Shown here: positions 25,449 to 34,711 of the stretch, one piece after another
How positions within the stretch are numbered: the stretch's first letter is position 1
Layout of the letters: every line of letters begins with the position of its first letter
Origin: Rhizobium leguminosarum bv. viciae USDA 2370
Lineage (GTDB): Bacteria; Pseudomonadota; Alphaproteobacteria; Rhizobiales; Rhizobiaceae
DNA length: 64,000 nucleotides
NCBI RefSeq assembly: GCF_002008365.1
Contig: NZ_MRDL01000003.1
Location: 1 to 64,000 of the forward strand
Reading direction: 5' to 3'
Program-made: the position numbers and the translations under genes
The notes under the pieces: model-generated
What the model saw: only the letters and a program-made list of their open reading frames with translations
What the model was told of the DNA's origin: nothing
Databases searched by the model: none

Positions 25449-26594
25449 ATGAATAGACGCGAATTTCTGATCACATCGTCAGCTACAGCCGGTCTGCTGG
25501 CTCTTCCGCGTTTCGCATCGGCCGCAGCCGGCACGATCGATCTCTACAGCGGTTCGGATGCCAATATCGTCGACCTCTGGAACAACGTCATCCGCCCGGC
25601 CTTCGAAAAGGCGCATCCCGGCGTTGCCCTGAAGGTGACCGATGCCGGCGACAATAATGGCTTGCGCGCCATCGCCGACCGTGCGCTTGCCGCGCTGAAG
25701 ACGAAGACCGATCCGCAAGCCGACCTCTTCGAGCAATTCGATCCGCGTCTGCCATCCGGCGGCATCGATGCCGGCCTCTGGGTGAAGTTCTCCGCCGAGA
25801 ACATCGAGGGCTACGACCATATCAACCCGCTTGCCTTCGATACCCCCTACTCCCTTCCCTATCGCGGTTCGCAGGTCCTTCTCGCCTATGACACGACCAA
25901 GCTCGATCCGAAGGATGCGCCGAAGAGCTGGGATCAGCTCACCGCCTGGATCAAGGCCAATCCGGGCCAGTTCATCTACAACCGTCCCGACAAGGGCGGT
26001 TCGGGCGGAAACTTCGTCCGCCGCGCGATCCATGAGGCCAATGGCCGCGATCCGAAGAAGTTCAAGGTCGACAATTTCACCGCCGACTTCGCCACTGAGA
26101 CGCTGACACCGGCCTGGAAGATCCTCAACGACCTCGCCCCGGCGCTTTACGACAAGGGCGCCTATACGGCCGGCAACACCCAGTCGATCCAGTTGCTCGC
26201 CCAGGGCGTCGTCACCATGGTGCCGGTCTGGTCGGACCAGGTGCTGCAGGCGATCTCCCAGGGTGTGCTGCCTGATACGACCGGCCTCGTGCAGCTTACC
26301 GATCTCGCCCTCTGCGGCGGTTTCTCCAGCATCACCGTCTTCTCCAACGGCGCCAACAAGGATGCGGCGCTGAAGCTTGCCGCATTCATGCTGACGAAGG
26401 AAATGCAGGAAGCGATCATCACCGAGATCGGCGGCTTCCCCGCCATCTCGTGGGATCACATCTCCGACGATCTTCGCAAGAAATATGCCGACGTTATTCC
26501 CTCAACCATTCCGACCTTCCCGGGAGGCGATTGGGAAAAGGCGATCGCCGACGGCTGGTACCGCAACGTCGCTCCGGGCATCAGCCGCACCTGA
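25449..26594 (+). CDS. ABC substrate-binding protein, Fbp/polyamine type
   Basis: A 381-residue periplasmic binding protein with a Tat-like twin-arginine N-terminus (NRREFLITSSATAGL). The fold is of the iron/polyamine/thiamine group (GTIDLYSGSDANIVD, KSWDQLTAWIKANPGQF, GGSGGNFVRRAI). The stop overlaps the first permease start. The ligand cannot be read from sequence; iron, polyamine, sugar phosphate and thiamine are the family options. Confidence 0.83.
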   Translation: MNRREFLITSSATAGLLALPRFASAAAGTIDLYSGSDANIVDLWNNVIRPAFEKAHPGVALKVTDAGDNNGLRAIADRALAALKTKTDPQADLFEQFDPRLPSGGIDAGLWVKFSAENIEGYDHINPLAFDTPYSLPYRGSQVLLAYDTTKLDPKDAPKSWDQLTAWIKANPGQFIYNRPDKGGSGGNFVRRAIHEANGRDPKKFKVDNFTADFATETLTPAWKILNDLAPALYDKGAYTAGNTQSIQLLAQGVVTMVPVWSDQVLQAISQGVLPDTTGLVQLTDLALCGGFSSITVFSNGANKDAALKLAAFMLTKEMQEAIITEIGGFPAISWDHISDDLRKKYADVIPSTIPTFPGGDWEKAIADGWYRNVAPGISRT

Positions 26595-27484
26595 TGTCCA
26601 CTGACACTGCGCCGGCGGTTCTGCGCCGTCACCGGTCCATGAGAAGGGGGAGCTCTATCGGGCTCCTCCTCGTTGCTCTGCCGGTCTTCCTGGTTGCATG
26701 GCTGGTCGTCTTTCCGATCCTTTCGGCGGTCGTCGGCACAATCTTTGTTCGAGGCCCTAACGGAGCGACGGAATTCTCGCTTGCCTCCTACCGCTTCTTC
26801 TTCACCGACGGCTACAGCCTCGGCAATCTGTGGCTGACGCTCTGGACCACCGCCGTCTGCGGTATCCTGCTTCTGGCGATCGGCCTTCCGATCGCGCTTT
26901 ACCTTCGGTTCTCGCAGGGGCGATTTGCCGCCTATGTGCAGGGCATGGCGATCTTTCCAATGTTCGTCCCATCGATCATCCTCGCTTATGCGCTGATCAG
27001 GACGATCGGCCCGAACGGCACCGTCGACCTGTTGCTGAATTCCGTCGGCCTACCCAAGCTGCGCACGCCCTATCTGACACCGTGGGGACCGGTCATCGGT
27101 CTCGTCTGGGACAATCTTCCGCTCACGGTGCTGATGCTGACATCAGGGCTTTCCTCCATTTCGAACAGTGCGATCGAAGCCGCGCGCGATGTCGGCGCAA
27201 GGCCGCTTCGGGTCTTCGTCTCGATCATCCTGCCGCGCATGGGTAACTCGCTGCTGGTGACTGCATCCTTTGCGGTGCTTGGCATCTTCTCCGCCTTCAC
27301 CCTACCCTATGTGCTCGGCTCGACATCACCGGAGATGATGGGGCCGTTCATGCAGCGCACTTTCGCCGATATGAACGACCCGCTGAACGCCATGACCCAG
27401 GCCGTCATCACATTCGGCTTCTGCCTGATCTTCGGCATCCTCTACATCAGGTCGATCGCCCGCAACCGCGAGGCCCAGCCATGA
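26594..27484 (+). CDS. ABC permease, Fbp/polyamine type, 1
   Basis: This 296-residue permease starts at ATG 26594 inside the binding-protein stop (TGATG). About six membrane segments are visible. The EAA loop is EAARDVGARPLRVFVSIILP. It pairs with the next permease, whose start overlaps its stop. Confidence 0.87.
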   Translation: MSTDTAPAVLRRHRSMRRGSSIGLLLVALPVFLVAWLVVFPILSAVVGTIFVRGPNGATEFSLASYRFFFTDGYSLGNLWLTLWTTAVCGILLLAIGLPIALYLRFSQGRFAAYVQGMAIFPMFVPSIILAYALIRTIGPNGTVDLLLNSVGLPKLRTPYLTPWGPVIGLVWDNLPLTVLMLTSGLSSISNSAIEAARDVGARPLRVFVSIILPRMGNSLLVTASFAVLGIFSAFTLPYVLGSTSPEMMGPFMQRTFADMNDPLNAMTQAVITFGFCLIFGILYIRSIARNREAQP

Positions 27485-28308
27485 ATGCCGGCAGATCGAG
27501 CTTCGGCCTGCGCTTCGACTGGATCGGCCTGCTCTTCGCGTGCCTGCTGACGCTGTTCATCGCGCTGCCGCTTATCGTCGTCGGCACATGGGCCTTCACC
27601 GAGATCTGGCGTTACCCCTCGGTGATCCCGCAGCAGTTCGGCCTGCGCTTCTGGGGCCAGACGCTGGCGCGCGGGGATGTCTGGGACGCACTCTTCCTCA
27701 GCCTGCGGCTGACGACGACGGTCACCATTCTTTCGGCCGTCATCTGCCTTCCTGCCGCTTACGCCTTCGCGCGTATGCGCTTTCCCGGCAGGAACATCCT
27801 GTTCCTGTCGTTTCTGGCATCGCATGCCTTTCCGAAATTCGGCCTGCTCGTCGCCATTGCCGGCATCTTCCTGCAGCTCGGCCTGATCAGCACCTTCTGG
27901 GGCGTCGTGCTGATCCAGCTCGTCGGCACGCTGATGCTGATGATCTGGATTCCCGTGGCAGCCTTCCAGAATGTCGACCGGCGCATGGAAGAGGCAGCAC
28001 GCGATGCCGGTGCAACGCCGCTGCGCGTCTTCTGGTCGATCACGCTGCCGCAGGCGGCGCCGACGATATCAGCCGCGCTGCTCTTGACCTTCGTCGGCAC
28101 TTTCTACGAGACCGAAGGCGCCTGGCTGATCGGCGCGCCCGAGATTCGTACCATGCCGGTGCTGATGATCAGCTTCATCAACAACCAGATCGTCGTGCAA
28201 TACGGCGCCGTGCTCTCCGTCATGCTGTGGGTGCCGTCCTTCATCGCGCTGATGTTTGCACGCCGCGTGATCGGCACCGGCGCCTTTGCGAGAGGCTTCG
28301 GCGCGTGA
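27481..28308 (+). CDS. ABC permease, Fbp/polyamine type, 2
   Basis: This 275-residue partner permease has about six membrane helices and the EAA loop EAARDAGATPLRVFWSITLP, nearly identical to that of its partner. It is coupled to permease 1 by an ATGA overlap and followed by the ATPase gene after 34 bp. Confidence 0.87.
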   Translation: MNAGRSSFGLRFDWIGLLFACLLTLFIALPLIVVGTWAFTEIWRYPSVIPQQFGLRFWGQTLARGDVWDALFLSLRLTTTVTILSAVICLPAAYAFARMRFPGRNILFLSFLASHAFPKFGLLVAIAGIFLQLGLISTFWGVVLIQLVGTLMLMIWIPVAAFQNVDRRMEEAARDAGATPLRVFWSITLPQAAPTISAALLLTFVGTFYETEGAWLIGAPEIRTMPVLMISFINNQIVVQYGAVLSVMLWVPSFIALMFARRVIGTGAFARGFGA

Positions 28309-28342
28309 AGCTTTGCGTGTCAGTTCAGGGAAGGGTTTGAGA

Positions 28343-29422
28343 ATGGCACATCTGGCGATCGAAGGCGTTTCGAAGCTGTTCGGGACCACTTTTGCTGTTC
28401 GCGACTTCTCGCTCGAAGTCGGCGACGGCGAGCTCGTTTGTCTGCTCGGGCCATCTGGTTCCGGCAAGTCGACGCTTCTTAGAATGATCGGCGGCTTCGA
28501 GCGACCGAGCGGCGGAACCATTCGCATCGACGCGAAGGAGGTGACTACGCTGCCGCCCGAGCGGCGCCCGACCGGTATGGTGTTCCAGAGCCATGCGCTC
28601 TGGACGCACATGGACGTCTTCAACAATATCGCTTTTGGCCTGAAGCTCCGCCGGCTGCCGAAAGCGGAAATCCGTGAGCGTGTCGAGGCTGCACTGGCGC
28701 TTGTCGGTCTTGCCGATTACGGCCGCCGGATGACGACGCAACTGTCGGGCGGCCAGCAGCAGCGTGTCGCCCTTGCCCGCTCGCTCGTGCTCGAGCCGAA
28801 GATCCTTCTGCTCGACGAGCCCTTCGCCAGCCTCGACCAGCATCTGCGCGAGAGGCTGCGGGAGGAGGTGCGCGATATCCAGCAGCGCCTCGGCATCACC
28901 ACGCTCTTCGTCACGCACGGTCAGGACGAGGCCTTAGCGCTGGCCGACCGCATCGTCGTCATGCGCGACGGACGCACCGAACAGATCGCGCCACCAAGCA
29001 CCATCTACCGACAGCCGCAGACGGCCTTCGTCGCCGGTTTCATCGGCTCGATGAATTTTGTCCAGAGCCGCGTTAGAAACGGTGTCTGCGAGCATCCGCT
29101 CTTTCCGCTTGCCGTTCCCGTCGAGGACGGGCCGGTGACGCTGGCCGCCCGCCCGGAAGCGCTGACGATCCGTCCCTCGGATCGGGCGGATGCCGCGACA
29201 GTCCATCGCGCCGTCGATTTCGGCACCCACAAGATGGTCGATGTCGATCTTGCCGACGGCAGCCGTCTGAAGGCGATGGTGGCGCCCGACGATCGCGTCC
29301 GGGCCGGGATGAGGGTCGAGCCGAGCTTCGCCGGCTTTTTCGTCTTCCGCGACAACGAACTCGTCCATCAGTCGATGCCGGCAAAGGGCGATGTGGAGAT
29401 CGAAGAGCTCCTGCGGGTTTAG
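28343..29422 (+). CDS. ABC ATPase with TOBE-type C-terminus
   Basis: This 359-residue ATPase starts at 28343. It has Walker A GPSGSGKST, Q-loop FQSHALW, signature LSGGQQQRVAL, Walker B LLLDEPFASLD and switch His in VTHGQDEA. The regulatory C-terminal domain is of TOBE type (LAARPEALTIRP). It completes the import system and ends 19 bp from the convergent inositol-monophosphatase gene. Confidence 0.9.
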   Translation: MAHLAIEGVSKLFGTTFAVRDFSLEVGDGELVCLLGPSGSGKSTLLRMIGGFERPSGGTIRIDAKEVTTLPPERRPTGMVFQSHALWTHMDVFNNIAFGLKLRRLPKAEIRERVEAALALVGLADYGRRMTTQLSGGQQQRVALARSLVLEPKILLLDEPFASLDQHLRERLREEVRDIQQRLGITTLFVTHGQDEALALADRIVVMRDGRTEQIAPPSTIYRQPQTAFVAGFIGSMNFVQSRVRNGVCEHPLFPLAVPVEDGPVTLAARPEALTIRPSDRADAATVHRAVDFGTHKMVDVDLADGSRLKAMVAPDDRVRAGMRVEPSFAGFFVFRDNELVHQSMPAKGDVEIEELLRV

Positions 29423-29441
29423 ACGCTCCGAATGCGCCGAT

Positions 29442-30275
29442 TCACGCCTTGCTCTCGAAGCCTTCCAGCAGCCAGGGATGCAGCGCCTTGCTGGCGGCAA
29501 GGATATCGCCCCGCCCGTCGACTTCGGCCCCAGAAAACCGGGTGACGATGCCGCCCGCCTCTTCGACCAGCAGCGCCGAGGCGCCGAAATCATGGATCGC
29601 GAGCCCGTCCTCGAAGAATCCGTCCAGCCGGCCGCAGGCGACATAGGCGATCGACAGTGCCGCCGAGCCGAGCCGGCGCACACCCGCCGTATTGGCCATC
29701 AGCCGTCTGACGGCTTCGAAATATGTCTCTTCCGCAACCGCCTTGACCTGGCCGGGGATCGGCAGGCCGGCGCCGACAAGCACATTCTCGATGTCATCCA
29801 CATCGGCGCAGCGGATGCGTTCGCCGTTGAGATAGGCGCCGCCGCCGATCTCGGCGCTGAACAGCTCATCCTGCATCGCGTCATAGACGACGCCCATGAC
29901 GAGCCTGCCGCTTTCGACGATCGAGATGGTCATGCCGAAATGCGGAATGCCCCAGGCGTAATTGGTCGTGCCATCGATCGGGTCGATGTAGATAACAGGC
30001 GTTTCCGGCGCGGCCGTGCGGTTGCCGACGGCCTCCTCGCCCTGGATGGCATAGTCCGGGAAGGCCTTCGTCATCTCGTCGACGATGATCCGCTCGACGG
30101 CGACATCGATTTCGGTCTGATAATCGCGCGGCGCCTTGGCGAGCATTTCTGCCGACGTTCGTCGCCGCAGCGAGCCACGGGCGGTTTCGCCCGCCTTCAA
30201 TACCGTTTCTGCAAGCACGACGAGGCGGGACGAGGCGGTCGGGGAAAGACGCGCGGAAATCGAGGGTGATGTCAT
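29442..30275 (-). CDS. Inositol-monophosphatase-family phosphatase
   Basis: This 277-residue Mg-dependent phosphatase has motif A DPIDGTTNYAWG with the preceding GEEA, and motif B as HDFGASALLVEEAGG, where the usual Trp-Asp pair is His-Asp. Catalytic metal aspartates are kept. Substrates in the family include inositol phosphate, histidinol phosphate, fructose bisphosphate and phosphoadenosine phosphate. It is the last gene of the long minus-strand run headed by the LacI regulator, 96 bp after the ribokinase, so a sugar phosphate formed in that pathway is a natural guess. Confidence 0.85.
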   Translation of the reverse strand: MTSPSISARLSPTASSRLVVLAETVLKAGETARGSLRRRTSAEMLAKAPRDYQTEIDVAVERIIVDEMTKAFPDYAIQGEEAVGNRTAAPETPVIYIDPIDGTTNYAWGIPHFGMTISIVESGRLVMGVVYDAMQDELFSAEIGGGAYLNGERIRCADVDDIENVLVGAGLPIPGQVKAVAEETYFEAVRRLMANTAGVRRLGSAALSIAYVACGRLDGFFEDGLAIHDFGASALLVEEAGGIVTRFSGAEVDGRGDILAASKALHPWLLEGFESKA

Positions 30276-30371
30276 GAGGAAAGTCCGGATGTAACGGAGG
30301 GAATCGCGAGAAGCCCATCCCTTCGCAGAGGCTGATGATGGTTTTATGAAACGCCCGTCACACCGAGCCGG

Positions 30372-31265
30372 TTATGTCAGGATCGCTTCAAGCTCGGAAA
30401 TGGTCGGAAACGCCTTTCTGGTTCCATGTCTTGAGACGGTGATAGCCGCGGCCGCGACTGCGTGTTCGATGGCTAGCCGGTCCAGCCGCTGCCGGCGCAG
30501 CGCGCAGGATGCTAGTGCTGCGGCCATGAAGGTATCGCCTGCGCCCGTTGTATCCACAACATCGCAGACCTGGGCGGGCACTTCGATGCTGTCGTGCCGG
30601 TTCACGAGCGTCGCGCCATCGCCGCCCAGCGTCAGGACGACGTCTCGCAGGCCCCGGCTGAGCAGATATTCGGCAGCCTCCCTGCCCGTCGTTCCCGTCA
30701 GGGTCTGCGCCTCGCCCTTGTTGAGGAAGGCGATGTCGATCAACCCCCAAAGATCAGAGAAATAGGAGCGCACCGGCGAGGGATTGAAGGCGGTGACCAT
30801 GCCGATCGCTCTTGCATGCTCCAGGATCTCGCGGGTCGTCTGGTCGGACAGATTGCCCTGCAGCATCATGAGATCGCCGGTGCCGGCCGTCGAGAGGATC
30901 CGCCTGACATCGGAGAGGGACAGGCTCTGCGCCGATTCCGTCGTCGTGACGATGGCATTTTCGCCGCCCGGCAGTCGGAAGATGATCGAGACATCGCTCG
31001 ATGCATTTTCCATTTCGATCAGTTCGCTCCGAAGCGGTTCGTCCGCGAGGTAATGGCGAATGGTATCGGCCCTCGCATCCCTGCCGACAGGCGCTACCAG
31101 CGTTGTCGGAACGCCGCAGCGGGCCATGACGACCGCCTGGTTCGTGCCCTTGCCGCCGAGATCGCTGCCACCGGCATTGCCGAGGATGGAGGCGCCGATG
31201 ACGGGAAGTTCGGAAACGGCGATGGTTTCGTCGATGGCGACGTTACCGACTATATAGGCGCGCAT
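30372..31265 (-). CDS. Ribokinase-type PfkB sugar kinase
   Basis: This 297-residue PfkB kinase has the ribokinase signature GGSDLGGKGTNQAV near residue 33 and the ATP-site motif DTTGAGDTFMAAAL near 245, containing the catalytic Asp. It phosphorylates a sugar or nucleoside. It follows the TenA-like gene in the LacI-controlled run. The substrate is unknown; with a ribose-type importer upstream, a pentose or pentose-like compound is plausible. Confidence 0.85.
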   Translation of the reverse strand: MRAYIVGNVAIDETIAVSELPVIGASILGNAGGSDLGGKGTNQAVVMARCGVPTTLVAPVGRDARADTIRHYLADEPLRSELIEMENASSDVSIIFRLPGGENAIVTTTESAQSLSLSDVRRILSTAGTGDLMMLQGNLSDQTTREILEHARAIGMVTAFNPSPVRSYFSDLWGLIDIAFLNKGEAQTLTGTTGREAAEYLLSRGLRDVVLTLGGDGATLVNRHDSIEVPAQVCDVVDTTGAGDTFMAAALASCALRRQRLDRLAIEHAVAAAAITVSRHGTRKAFPTISELEAILT

Positions 31266-31289
31266 GCATCTGCTTTCGCAAGGCTGAAG

Positions 31290-31937
31290 CTAAAGGTAAG
31301 GCGCATCGTGAAAATCGATCTCGAGCTGCATCGCCCGGCCGAAGATCGCGCTGAGCCGCGCTTTTTCATCCTCTTCCAGCGTTTCTCCTGCCATGTCGAG
31401 TTCATTCTTCAGCCATTGCGCCTGGGCGGCGAAATTCGGATCGACATGCAGGTCGACCCATTCCTTCAACAGGGGATCGCTGATCGGGCGGTTAGCCGCT
31501 TCCTTCGACCAGGTCCAGTACATCCACTCGGCCGCAAACATCGCCGCAACCGTGTCGAGGAAGCCGCCCTGGCGGGCGATCTCCAACATACCGGCGCGAA
31601 AGGCCTCGACCTCGGCGATGCCGGTATCGAAGGACGAGGGATCGATGCGGCGGCTGGCGAAGGTGCGCTCGAAATAGGTGATCTGCTCGTTGGCAAGCGC
31701 GTCGAGAACCGCGATCAGCCAGCGCTTCTGCGTCATCGTCCTGGCGGTCGCCGCCGCATAGGCAAAGATCGAAATGGCGCTGTCGACGAAGGCGCCTTCA
31801 TAGACGAGATAACGCTCGAAGGCCGCCTTGCTCAACGTGTCGTTTTTCACATCTTCGACGAAGCGGTGGTTCAGCATCGCGCCAAGGACAGCGTCGTTCT
31901 CGCGCAGGATGCGGGCCGAAAGGCTCTCTGCCGCCAT
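31290..31937 (-). CDS. TenA/thiaminase II-like protein lacking the catalytic cysteine
   Basis: This 215-residue all-helical protein of the TenA/PQQC fold starts at ATG 31937 (GGAGGG upstream), directly after the BtpA stop. Where TenA has the catalytic Cys in PCYW, this protein reads AAEW (Ala136, Glu137), and it contains no cysteine at all. It cannot be a classical Cys-dependent thiaminase II. Cys-less TenA forms with a Glu in the pocket hydrolyse formylated aminopyrimidines, which is one option. It is embedded in a sugar-type catabolic run. Confidence 0.75.
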   Translation of the reverse strand: MAAESLSARILRENDAVLGAMLNHRFVEDVKNDTLSKAAFERYLVYEGAFVDSAISIFAYAAATARTMTQKRWLIAVLDALANEQITYFERTFASRRIDPSSFDTGIAEVEAFRAGMLEIARQGGFLDTVAAMFAAEWMYWTWSKEAANRPISDPLLKEWVDLHVDPNFAAQAQWLKNELDMAGETLEEDEKARLSAIFGRAMQLEIDFHDAPYL

Positions 31938-31939
31938 AC

Positions 31940-32782
31940 TCAGCCCTCCAGTCCCGGTTCGGCCGCCGCCCGGAAGGTGCGCACGCGCTCGACGTCGACG
32001 GGGTTCCACCAGACGCCGCCGTGCTTCAGCGAGGAAGCGACGATGACGCCATTGGTGCGGCTCAGAATATCGACGATATTGTCCTTGTTGACGCCGGAGC
32101 CGACGAGCAGCGGCAGGTGTGTCGCCGCGCCGATTTCCTCGATCTCCTCCATCGTTGCCGAATTGCCGGTCCGCTGGCCGGTGGCGATGACGCCATCGGC
32201 ATCGAAGAAGGCGAGATCACGCGTCAGCTCCTGGATCGAGCGGTCGGCGACGACGGCGTGGCTGCCATGCTTGACGTGGCTGTCGGCGAAGACCTTGATG
32301 TGCTCGGCCCTGAGCAGCGAGCGGTAGCGCATGGCTTCGGCCGCCCTGCCCTCCATGAAGCCTTCATTGGCGACATAGGCATTGGCCCATTGATTGACGC
32401 GGATGAATTTGGCGCCACCGGCCGTGGCGATGGCGAAGGCCGGGATCGGCGCGTTGGCCAGCACGTTGACGCCGAGCGGAATGCCGGCCGCGCGCGCGAT
32501 CCGGTCGGTGACAACAGACATGAAGCCAGTCGTCTCGGGGCCGATATCCTCGGGCTTCGAGAACGGTACATCGCCATGATTTTCGATGATCAGCCCATGC
32601 AGGCCGCCTTCCACGCAGGCTTCGGCGTCGCGCATGCACGCGTCGTAAATCGCATCCATCGCAGCACCCCGGTAGCGCGGCGCGCCCGGAAAGGCCGGGC
32701 AATGGATCATGCCGATCAGGACCTTGTCCCTGCCGAAGATGTCCCTGATGGCGTTGGACGGCCTGTCCGAAATTTCCTGCAT
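31940..32782 (-). CDS. BtpA/SgcQ-family TIM-barrel protein
   Basis: A 280-residue protein starting at ATG 32782 (GGAAAGGG upstream). The family block IGMIHCPAFPGAPRYRG and the later VLANAPIPAFAIA and VGSGVNKDNI fit BtpA/SgcQ. BtpA is known from photosystem I assembly in cyanobacteria and SgcQ from a cryptic sugar operon in E. coli. Neither function is biochemically settled, and I infer a catabolic enzyme here. It lies between the GATase1-like and TenA-like genes. Confidence 0.85.
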   Translation of the reverse strand: MQEISDRPSNAIRDIFGRDKVLIGMIHCPAFPGAPRYRGAAMDAIYDACMRDAEACVEGGLHGLIIENHGDVPFSKPEDIGPETTGFMSVVTDRIARAAGIPLGVNVLANAPIPAFAIATAGGAKFIRVNQWANAYVANEGFMEGRAAEAMRYRSLLRAEHIKVFADSHVKHGSHAVVADRSIQELTRDLAFFDADGVIATGQRTGNSATMEEIEEIGAATHLPLLVGSGVNKDNIVDILSRTNGVIVASSLKHGGVWWNPVDVERVRTFRAAAEPGLEG

Positions 32783-32817
32783 GTCATTCCCTTTCCAATT
32801 CCCGCCGCGTGCTGAAA

Positions 32818-33591
32818 TCACGCCTGCTTTTCCGTGAGCCAGCCGAGGATGTTCTTCCAGAGCCGGCCATAACCTTCCCATTCGCAGAAAGCGGGCGACA
32901 GCCAGTGCGGGCCGATATCCGACGTCCAGGCCGCCGTCCGCCCAGTGCCATGCGTGCCGACGACGAGCAGCGGATGGCCGCCCTGATCCTCAGGCAGGCG
33001 CGCGACGATCTCGACATCGGCACGGTCTCGCACTTCGACCTCGTTGACGCCGAGAAGCACCGGCCAGGCGCCTTCAAGGCCCTGCATTGTCGGATGCTCC
33101 GGCTTCACCACTTCGGCAACAGTTCCCTCGGGAATTTCGACGCGGTCGTCATAGGGCAGGCACGTGACGGGCAGCGTGTCTTCGACGGGGGTGCGCCGCC
33201 AGCGGGCCTTGCCGTCGATGCCCTGGAAGGAGAAGTAGCCACCGACCATCAGCAGGCCGCCGCCCTTCTCCACCCACGCCTTCAGAAGCTTCAGCCGGTT
33301 CGGCACGGTGCGCGAATGCAGCCACACATCCGGGGGCAGCAGCAGCGAATTGGCGCCGATATCGGAGAGAATGATGGCGTCGTAGGCGTCGAGCCCGGTC
33401 ATCTCAAAGGGGAATTTCTCCACCGCCTCGTGCGCCGGCATATAGGTGAGCTCGAAGGCGCTGCCGGCGAGCGCCTTCACCAACGGTTCGGCGCCAAGAT
33501 GGAAGGTGACGCTGCCGAACTGGTCGAAGCCTTTGTAATGCGTGGCGGAGCTGACCCAGCTCTCGCCGACAAGGAGGATTTTTTTTGTCAT
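32818..33591 (-). CDS. GATase1-like (ThuA-related) protein
   Basis: This 257-residue protein resembles class I glutamine-amidotransferase-like folds of the PF07090/ThuA type (ILLVGESWVSSATHYKGFDQ, LMVGGYFSFQGIDGKARW). The nucleophile-elbow position carries Ser rather than the Cys of true amidotransferases. Its role is unknown. It lies 36 bp from the phosphotriesterase gene in the LacI-controlled run. Confidence 0.75.
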   Translation of the reverse strand: MTKKILLVGESWVSSATHYKGFDQFGSVTFHLGAEPLVKALAGSAFELTYMPAHEAVEKFPFEMTGLDAYDAIILSDIGANSLLLPPDVWLHSRTVPNRLKLLKAWVEKGGGLLMVGGYFSFQGIDGKARWRRTPVEDTLPVTCLPYDDRVEIPEGTVAEVVKPEHPTMQGLEGAWPVLLGVNEVEVRDRADVEIVARLPEDQGGHPLLVVGTHGTGRTAAWTSDIGPHWLSPAFCEWEGYGRLWKNILGWLTEKQA

Positions 33592-33627
33592 GGTCTGCCG
33601 TACCTGTGATCGATTGAATGGATGGAG

Positions 33628-34707
33628 CTAGGCTCCGGCATGAAAGACGCGGCGCGGATTGCTGCGCATCATTTCGTCGAGAACCGTCTTGTCGAGGCCG
33701 TGCCGCTGAAGACGGGGAAGGAAGTGGCGAAGGATATAGGCGTAGCCATTGCCGCCGTAACGCGTCAGCATCATCTTCAGAAAGACATCGTGCGACAGGA
33801 GAATCCGGTCGAGATAGCCGGCCTCGACGAGACGCACGATCGCGCGCGCCGCCTCCTCGTCGCTCGGGCACTGCACCTGCTGGTCGGCATAGAAGAAATC
33901 CATGCCGATCATGTCGTATTCGATGAAGGCGCCGCGCGCGGCCAGCTCGCTTTGATAGGCGATGTCGTTATGCGACGGGTTCATGTGGCAAAGCACGGTG
34001 TGGCGGAGATCCGCCCCCTCTTCCGCCACCACGTCGAGCACGCGGTGGCCGAGACGGAACCAGCCTGGCAGATGCACCATCAGTGGAAGTCCGGTCAGCA
34101 CCTGCGCGCGTGCGGCACCGCGCAGCGATTTCTCCTCCTCGGCGGTGAAATCCGAGGAGACACCGATTTCACCGATCAGCCCGATCCTGACGCCGGTGCC
34201 GTCGACGCCTTCCCTTGCCTCGCGGACGATCTCCAGTGCGATATCATCGACGCTCATCGCGGCGACGTTTTCCGGATGTGAGGAGCCGAGGTAATAACCC
34301 GCCCCCATCACGATGTTGAGGCCCGACGCTTCGGAGATACGCCGGAGCGCCAGCGGATCTCGGCCGATGCCCTTACAGGTCGGTTCCACCACGGTGCGCC
34401 CGCCCGCCGTGGCGAAGTCCTTGAGCTCGGCCACCGCCAGATGTTCGTCGTCGAGCGTGATATTGTGCTTGTTAACGAAGGGATCCTGCCTGAGCTCGCC
34501 GAGGATCTCCATGCAGACGAAGCTTTCGGCGAGATATTGCCGTTCCGGCGTCTTCGGCGTGTGCCACCAGCAGCGGCAATCGTTGAGGATATGCTCGTGC
34601 ATCAGTGTCACGCCGAGCGCATCCGCCGAAATCGGACCGGTGACGGTCATCACCTTGCCGGATCGGACATGCGCTTCGGACAAGCTTTCTGCCGTCTGCT
34701 CGCTCAT
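33628..34707 (-). CDS. Phosphotriesterase-family hydrolase
   Basis: This 359-residue binuclear-metal hydrolase has H-x-H at His37 and His39, a bridging Glu180 in GEIGVSS (Glu as in E. coli PHP rather than carboxylated Lys), and His212, His241 and Asp307 (SHDVFLK). The metal site is complete. The family includes phosphotriesterases, lactonases and N-acyl or sulfate-type sugar hydrolases. It starts four bases after the permease stop in the LacI run. Lactonase action on a sugar lactone is a plausible but unproven role. Confidence 0.87.
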   Translation of the reverse strand: MSEQTAESLSEAHVRSGKVMTVTGPISADALGVTLMHEHILNDCRCWWHTPKTPERQYLAESFVCMEILGELRQDPFVNKHNITLDDEHLAVAELKDFATAGGRTVVEPTCKGIGRDPLALRRISEASGLNIVMGAGYYLGSSHPENVAAMSVDDIALEIVREAREGVDGTGVRIGLIGEIGVSSDFTAEEEKSLRGAARAQVLTGLPLMVHLPGWFRLGHRVLDVVAEEGADLRHTVLCHMNPSHNDIAYQSELAARGAFIEYDMIGMDFFYADQQVQCPSDEEAARAIVRLVEAGYLDRILLSHDVFLKMMLTRYGGNGYAYILRHFLPRLQRHGLDKTVLDEMMRSNPRRVFHAGA

Positions 34708-34711
34708 CGCT

